Of a DNA stretch of 12,558 bases, positions 8,152-12,558 are shown piece after piece (position 1 is the first letter of the stretch; each line of letters opens with the position of its first letter). Origin of the DNA: JADKIH01 sp049363815 (GTDB lineage Bacteria > Bacteroidota > Bacteroidia > AKYH767-A > 2013-40CM-41-45); contig JBMQEM010000203.1 in assembly GCA_049363815.1 (NCBI GenBank), positions 1-12,558 on the forward strand, read 5' to 3'. Position numbers and translations under genes: made by a program. The notes beneath the pieces are model-generated. The model was not told the origin of the DNA. It saw only the letters and a list, made by a program, of their open reading frames with translations, and ran no database searches.

Positions 8152-11100
8152 ATGAAAAAAAATCTTACTCTGCGATTAGCCTTGATCCTTCAAGTGTTTT
8201 TATTATTAAATATTAATTCAAATTTTGCTCAGTCAGGAAGTCATTCTTCTTATGTACCGGAAAATTCTGTTTCATCAAATGCCGCCACCCTTAATTGGAA
8301 CGGAGTACAGAATGCTACAGATTATACGATCCGCTACCGACCGGTAGGAACTGCAGTCTGGTCGACAACTTCAACTATTCTGACTTCTACCTTCATAGAA
8401 AATCTTAACGCAGATACAGAATATGAATATCAGGTCAGTGCAAATTCAAGTGCAGGACGCACCGCTTATTCTGCCTCAGAATTTTTTCACACAGGAAGTT
8501 CATGCACAGCGCCGGATAATCTTTCAGCAGTTTCAATGAGTTCAACCAGTGTTCAGTTAAACTGGAGAGCGCAGACAGGAATAAATTATTACAAAATTAA
8601 ATACAGAGTTGCAGGTTCTTCTGCCTGGACCAATGATTCTTCCGCAACAAATACAAAAATCATTTCAGGACTAACTCCATCGGCTTCTTATCAATATCAG
8701 GTACAGACAAAATGTAATTCTTCAGGTCAAAGTGCCTGGAGCCCGAAAGTATCTTTTTCAACTTCTGCAAATTCTACCTGCGCTGCCCCTGACGGAATTT
8801 CAACTTCTCTTATTGGATCATCAGATGCTACAATAAACTGGAATCCCGTTGCCGGTGCGGTAAATTATACTGTACAATATGCACGTTCAGGTTCTAATTC
8901 CTGGACAACTGAAACTTCAGGCTCAAATACAACAACACTTACAGGATTGGAACCGGCAACGTCTTATAATTTCAGAGTACAAGCTCAAGGTTATGGTTCT
9001 GTCAGTGCTTTCACAAATGCTGCATCTTTCCAGACTCAGGCAGCTGCCTGCGGAATACCGACAATGGTTTCAACAACCGCTATCACTGCTACCAGTGCCC
9101 GTTTAACATGGGGTGTTGTTACCGGTGCGAGTAGCTATAGCTTACGTTACAGAAGAACGGGAACATCATCCTGGACTACAACTTCGTCTACTACTAATTC
9201 AAAAGATATCTCAGGATTGATTCAGAATACAGGTTATGAATTTCAAGTAAAAACTGTCTGCAGCGGTTCTTCAAGCAGCTATGCCGGTTTGACTACTTTC
9301 ACTACTGCAGGCGTGAATTGCAATACACCGGACGTATATTATTTCGGAACGATCAACAAAACAAGTTCTTCAGCTACGATCTACTGGACTGCTATTTCAG
9401 GTTCTGCAGGATATAATGTAAGATATAAAGTTTATAATTCAACCGGTGCATGGACAAACCTTGCTGCAACAGCAGCAACTTTGAATTTAACAGGTCTGTT
9501 AGCAAATACAAAATATGAATTCCAGGTTCAGACCATTTGCTCAGGTGGAACCAGTGCATTTTCTGCAAGCGGAGTGTTTACTACAGCTGCATTTACATGC
9601 GGTGTTCCTTCGGCTTCAACATTCAGTGCTACTTCTGTTACTACTTCGGGAGCTACACTTCAATGGGGAGATGTAAGTGGCTCAAACGGTTATAATGTAC
9701 AGTATAGGGTAAGTGGCGCCAGTACATGGACTACTGTAACTACTTTGTCTAACTCAAAAGCGCTTACAGGATTATCTGCTGCGACTTCTTATCAATATCA
9801 GGTTCAGACGATCTGTTCAGGTGGTAACAGTTCGTATTCCGGGACAGTTACTTTTACAACGTCAGGTACGTCATGTGCAATTCCTGACGTAAGCAAATTT
9901 ACATCAACAAATAAAACATCCAGCTCTTGTACAGTAGGGTGGAAAGCTATCGGCGGAAGTTCGGGCTACAATGTTCAATACAAAGTCCGGAATTCTACGA
10001 ATGCTTGGAATACTGTCAATGCAACTACCAATTCTGCAAATCTTAGCGGACTGGCTGCTTCAACATGGTATGAGTTTCAGGTGCAGACAATTTGTTCAGG
10101 TGGAACAAGTACGTTCTCTGCATCAGGGATCTTTGCAACAACTGCTTCAGGTAGTATCTGTGCAATTCCAACAGGACTTACAGTTGTGAGTGTTGCTTCT
10201 ACAACAGCATCATTTGAATGGATAGGTGCCAGCGGTGCCAGTTCGTACAATGTCAGATATAAGAAAACAAGTACTTCTACATGGATCACAGCAGCTTCTT
10301 CAAATACATCAGAAACTGTAACAGGACTAAGCGCAGGATCTCAATATGAATTCCAGGTACAAACTATTTGTGCTGCCGGTTCAGGTGATTATTCTGCTTC
10401 TGTTCTTTTCATGACGACTGTAGGTTCAAGTGCATGCGGTATCCCGGATGGATTGAGCGTTTCAGCAATAACAACATCATCAGCTTCTCTCCTTTGGGCA
10501 GCTAGCAGTTCTGCTACATCTTATGTGGTCAGATATAAAACGACAAGTTCTTCAACATGGACCACTGCAACATCTACCAATCTATCTGAAAGCATTGCAG
10601 GTTTATCGGCAGGTTCAGCATATGAATTCCAGGTACAATCAGTTTGTGCAAGCGGATCGAGTGCATTCAGTGCTTCTTATGGATTTACGACTTTGTCGAA
10701 TGGTGGTACAACAGCACTACCGGTTCCTGATCACGTTGTGATCGTTGTATTCGAGAATCATGCTTACTCACAGATCATCGGAAATTCTGCAGCTCCTCGC
10801 ATCAATGCATTTGCTCAGGAAGCCAATACAACAGTATTTACAGAATCCTATGCCATTACACATCCAAGTCAGCCAAACTGGTTGCACCTGTTCTCAGGAA
10901 GCAATCAGGGCGTTACCAATAATGTGAAACCATCTTCTAAATTCAATACAATGAATTTGGCTGCTGCAGTTCTTCAGGCAGGTTTAACCTTCAAGTCGTT
11001 TGCCGACGGTATGCCTAGTATAGGTTACGATGGTGATGTCAGCGGTACCTACGCTCGTAAACATAATCCTGTTGCTAACTGGGTTGGAACAGGAACAAAC

Positions 11101-11802
11101 CAGGTTCCGGCATCCCTGAATCTGCCATTTACTTCTTTCCCTAGTGATTATTCAACTCTGCCAACGGTATCATTTGTTTGTCCGGATATGAATAACAGTA
11201 TGCACGATGGCAGTGGTAATTCAGCGATCACAACAGGTGACAACTGGTTCTATTCAAAGATCTATCCGTATGCTCAATGGGCAAAAACACATAACAGTTT
11301 GTTGATCGTTACATTCGATGAAGACAACAGTGCAAGTGGAAACAGAATTCCAACCATCTTCTCAGGACAAATGGTAACGCAAGGCACGATCTCAACAGGT
11401 ATCAATCATTACAATGTATTGAGAACAATTGAAGATATGTATGGTCTTCAGCATTCAGGAAATGCAGCCAATGCATCACCGATTCACGGATGCTGGGTCA
11501 ACGGATTCAGAGTTGCAAGACCTGCGAAAGTGGAAGAAACTTTCAAGTTAGGTATCTTCCCGAATCCTGTCATCAGCGAACTGAACATCAACTATACACT
11601 TGACGAAAGTTCAGACGTAGAGATCCGTATTCTGGATGTAACCGGAAAACTGATCAAAGAAGATCTCACTCCAAAACAAGCCGCAGGTAATCATGAAATA
11701 GTTATTCCTGTCGATGCCTTACATATCAGCAAAGGAGTTTACTTCGTTGAAATGAACATCAACGAAACGCGGATCGTGAAGCGGATCGTTGTTGGAGAAT
11801 AA
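8152..11802 (+). CDS. Secreted FN3-repeat phosphoesterase with T9SS sorting domain
   Basis: This 1216-residue exported enzyme has a signal peptide at 1-26 (hydrophobic core, NFA before Gln27). Nine fibronectin type III modules follow, about 33-115, 118-206, 210-296, 300-386, 390-479, 483-571, 575-665, 670-757 and 762-848. Residues 857 to about 1120 form a phosphoesterase domain of the acid phosphatase/phospholipase C-like family (PF04185 type). It shows VVIVVFENH (Glu868, Asn869), THPSQPNW (903-910, probable nucleophile region), PDMNNSMHDG (1011-1020), FDEDN (1055-1059) and HYNVLRTIEDMYGL (1086-1099), all hallmarks of the family. Residues 1131-1216 are a type A T9SS C-terminal signal (FPNPVISELNI, then GVYFVEM and a basic end), so the protein should cross the outer membrane and be released or anchored on the surface. 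The FN3 array probably acts as a stalk or binding region. Substrate (phosphomonoester or phospholipid) is undetermined. The start is fixed by the signal peptide. The gene stands alone with its own terminator. Confidence 0.93.
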   Translation: MKKNLTLRLALILQVFLLLNINSNFAQSGSHSSYVPENSVSSNAATLNWNGVQNATDYTIRYRPVGTAVWSTTSTILTSTFIENLNADTEYEYQVSANSSAGRTAYSASEFFHTGSSCTAPDNLSAVSMSSTSVQLNWRAQTGINYYKIKYRVAGSSAWTNDSSATNTKIISGLTPSASYQYQVQTKCNSSGQSAWSPKVSFSTSANSTCAAPDGISTSLIGSSDATINWNPVAGAVNYTVQYARSGSNSWTTETSGSNTTTLTGLEPATSYNFRVQAQGYGSVSAFTNAASFQTQAAACGIPTMVSTTAITATSARLTWGVVTGASSYSLRYRRTGTSSWTTTSSTTNSKDISGLIQNTGYEFQVKTVCSGSSSSYAGLTTFTTAGVNCNTPDVYYFGTINKTSSSATIYWTAISGSAGYNVRYKVYNSTGAWTNLAATAATLNLTGLLANTKYEFQVQTICSGGTSAFSASGVFTTAAFTCGVPSASTFSATSVTTSGATLQWGDVSGSNGYNVQYRVSGASTWTTVTTLSNSKALTGLSAATSYQYQVQTICSGGNSSYSGTVTFTTSGTSCAIPDVSKFTSTNKTSSSCTVGWKAIGGSSGYNVQYKVRNSTNAWNTVNATTNSANLSGLAASTWYEFQVQTICSGGTSTFSASGIFATTASGSICAIPTGLTVVSVASTTASFEWIGASGASSYNVRYKKTSTSTWITAASSNTSETVTGLSAGSQYEFQVQTICAAGSGDYSASVLFMTTVGSSACGIPDGLSVSAITTSSASLLWAASSSATSYVVRYKTTSSSTWTTATSTNLSESIAGLSAGSAYEFQVQSVCASGSSAFSASYGFTTLSNGGTTALPVPDHVVIVVFENHAYSQIIGNSAAPRINAFAQEANTTVFTESYAITHPSQPNWLHLFSGSNQGVTNNVKPSSKFNTMNLAAAVLQAGLTFKSFADGMPSIGYDGDVSGTYARKHNPVANWVGTGTNQVPASLNLPFTSFPSDYSTLPTVSFVCPDMNNSMHDGSGNSAITTGDNWFYSKIYPYAQWAKTHNSLLIVTFDEDNSASGNRIPTIFSGQMVTQGTISTGINHYNVLRTIEDMYGLQHSGNAANASPIHGCWVNGFRVARPAKVEETFKLGIFPNPVISELNINYTLDESSDVEIRILDVTGKLIKEDLTPKQAAGNHEIVIPVDALHISKGVYFVEMNINETRIVKRIVVGE
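8248..10695 (+). repeat. Nine tandem FN3-encoding units of about 270 bp
   Basis: These units encode the FN3 array of the phosphoesterase protein. Similarity is visible in the DNA: the segment encoding QVQTICSGG recurs almost unchanged around 9522, 9801 and 10080. From unit 2 on, each unit opens with a Cys followed shortly by Pro-Asp or a similar turn. Units 5 (about 9319-9597) and 7 (about 9874-10158) resemble each other more than they resemble unit 6 between them. Confidence 0.85.
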
Positions 11803-11823
11803 ATTTCGAATTGCTTAAAATAG

Positions 11824-11867
11824 AAAAAGCGGGTAGGAGAGGAGAACTTTTCTTACCCGTTTTTTTT
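11824..11867 (+). terminator. Strong intrinsic terminator of the phosphoesterase gene
   Basis: The arm cgggtaggagagg (11830-11842) pairs over 13 bp, with three G-U wobbles, to cttttcttacccg (11847-11859) around an agaa loop. Eight T follow at once (11860-11867), and an A-run precedes the stem (11825-11828). It lies 27 bp after the stop codon. This is a textbook Rho-independent terminator. Confidence 0.92.
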
Positions 11868-12127
11868 ATGGGTGTACTTGTTTTGAACAATTTAACACAA
11901 GAACACTAACACAATAAGATCACGGGCTTGAAATTAAAACACGGAGAAAAGGGAGAAAAACAGAGAGTATTTAATTAGTGGTGGTGTGCTTGTTGAGTAT
12001 ATAACAAATATAGTTGAAAACAAATAATAACTATCTATTGTAACTAATTTATACCGATACGATATTTATTTCATGGAAAAAGAGATTCAGTTTAAATTTC
12101 TACCATTTTATTTTCATGGCATTAGCA
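11868..12127. other. AT-rich spacer between phosphoesterase and barstar genes
   Basis: After the terminator, this spacer carries short aacac-type repeats (about 11892-11913) and the second copy of the purine-rich element (11938-11960), then unstructured AT-rich DNA. No credible gene was seen. An ATG frame from 12073 runs antisense into the barstar gene and looks non-coding. No clear terminator for the barstar gene was found on the minus strand. Confidence 0.5.
11938..11960 (+). repeat. Purine-rich intergenic repeat, copy 2
   Basis: This begins aacacggagaaaagggagaa and matches the minus-strand reading of 7511-7528 over about 18 bases with one or two differences. It sits about 70 bp beyond the terminator of the preceding gene. 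It is preceded by aacac repeats that copy 1 lacks. Confidence 0.5.
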
Positions 12128-12487
12128 TTAGTCAAGTGCTATTGCAATCATCGCTTGTTTGTTACTCTCAATCTTTCTGTAATTCACAAAAGCAGAACAT
12201 TCCAGGAGTGCTAAATAAATGTCACTACACCATTCTTTAAAACTGGAACTATTTACTAACTCAATAATTAAGGTATCCGTATTGTTTATCCAAACTTTTG
12301 TCATTCCACTTTCTCTGTCATCAATCTCAGTCATGCAGTCAATCCACGCATCCATATTTCGACCATAGAAGTCGGGAAATCCAAAAGTCATTTTAAAAAT
12401 CTCATGGAATGAGTTCCAGTCTGTAATTAAATCTGCGTTGATTCTTACTTTTTTGAGCATTAGTTCGTCAGTCGAAGTTGTTCTCAT
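12128..12487 (-). CDS. Barstar-family (barnase inhibitor-like) protein
   Basis: This small protein has up to 119 residues. Barstar proteins bind tightly to a barnase-type ribonuclease and block its active site, serving as immunity or antitoxin proteins. The family core is clear: WNSFHEIFKMTFGFPDFYGRN (from residue 24) followed by MDAWIDCMTEID (45-56), which carries the FPxFYGRNxDAxxDC signature of the RNase-binding helix and loop. A beta strand of the IIELVNSS type and a final helix-strand follow, as usual. No signal peptide is present, so it is cytosolic. Two starts are possible: Met1 (12487) or Met10 (12460). Family members usually begin shortly before the first strand (KKVRINAD), so Met10 is quite plausible and would give 110 residues. 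No barnase-like gene is visible in the window; a partner could lie beyond the right edge. The gene is isolated, and its 5' flank holds a GC-rich palindrome. Confidence 0.85.
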   Translation of the reverse strand: MRTTSTDELMLKKVRINADLITDWNSFHEIFKMTFGFPDFYGRNMDAWIDCMTEIDDRESGMTKVWINNTDTLIIELVNSSSFKEWCSDIYLALLECSAFVNYRKIESNKQAMIAIALD

Positions 12488-12493
12488 TCATAG

Positions 12494-12511
12494 CCCGCAA
12501 CGGTTTGCGGG
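12494..12511. repeat. GC-rich palindrome upstream of the barstar gene
   Basis: The arms cccgcaa (12494-12500) and ttgcggg (12505-12511) are perfect inverted repeats around cggt. They lie 7 bp upstream of the first possible barstar ATG, in a patch (about 12490-12558) that is much more GC-rich than the other spacers. The element could be a hairpin in the 5' leader, a protein-binding operator, or part of a cassette or recombination boundary. Only the palindrome itself is seen directly. Confidence 0.55.
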
Positions 12512-12558
12512 TTTAAGAAGTTGGCGATTTCGGAGCACAAAACTGTCAACCTGCACGA

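Noticed and set aside
8248..10695. Repeated DNA segments considered as a CRISPR-like or satellite array.
   Set aside because: The repeats are about 270 bp, in frame, diverged, and fully explained by FN3 modules.

Overview
The window looks like chromosomal DNA from a member of the Bacteroidota, probably an environmental lineage. It is AT-rich, with very AT-rich spacers. Genes start without clear Shine-Dalgarno sequences. One large secreted protein ends in a type IX secretion (T9SS) C-terminal sorting domain, which is characteristic of this phylum. A TPR-fused hybrid histidine kinase and a GWxTD-type secreted protein are also typical of it. No rRNA, tRNA, transposase or CRISPR array was seen.

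Layout. The left edge (1-593, +) is the C-terminal two thirds of ribonuclease Z, which matures tRNA 3' ends. Three minus-strand genes follow. In transcription order they are a secreted GWxTD-domain protein (6091-4637), a family 2 glycosyltransferase (4561-3545) and a cytoplasmic TPR hybrid histidine kinase (3432-844). Gaps of 75 and 112 bp allow, but do not prove, co-transcription. A second, membrane-bound family 2 glycosyltransferase (6288-7454, +) diverges from the GWxTD gene across a roughly 200 bp promoter region and is followed by a long purine/pyrimidine hairpin. A spacer of about 700 bp without a convincing gene comes next.

The dominant gene (8152-11802, +) encodes a 1216-residue exported protein: signal peptide, nine tandem fibronectin type III modules, an acid phosphatase/phospholipase C-like phosphoesterase domain, and a T9SS type A tail. 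It ends in a textbook intrinsic terminator. After another AT-rich spacer, a small minus-strand gene (12487-12128) encodes a barstar-family protein with no visible barnase partner. Its 5' side carries a GC-rich palindrome that could mark the boundary of an accessory cassette.

How the parts relate. The two glycosyltransferases and the GWxTD protein suggest envelope or exopolysaccharide functions. The kinase could be a co-transcribed sensor, but nothing in the sequence fixes its signal or output. The phosphoesterase is an independent transcription unit for a surface or extracellular enzyme. The best candidates for something under-described are the FN3-phosphoesterase-T9SS protein, with its regular cysteine ladder, and the orphan barstar gene beside the palindrome.
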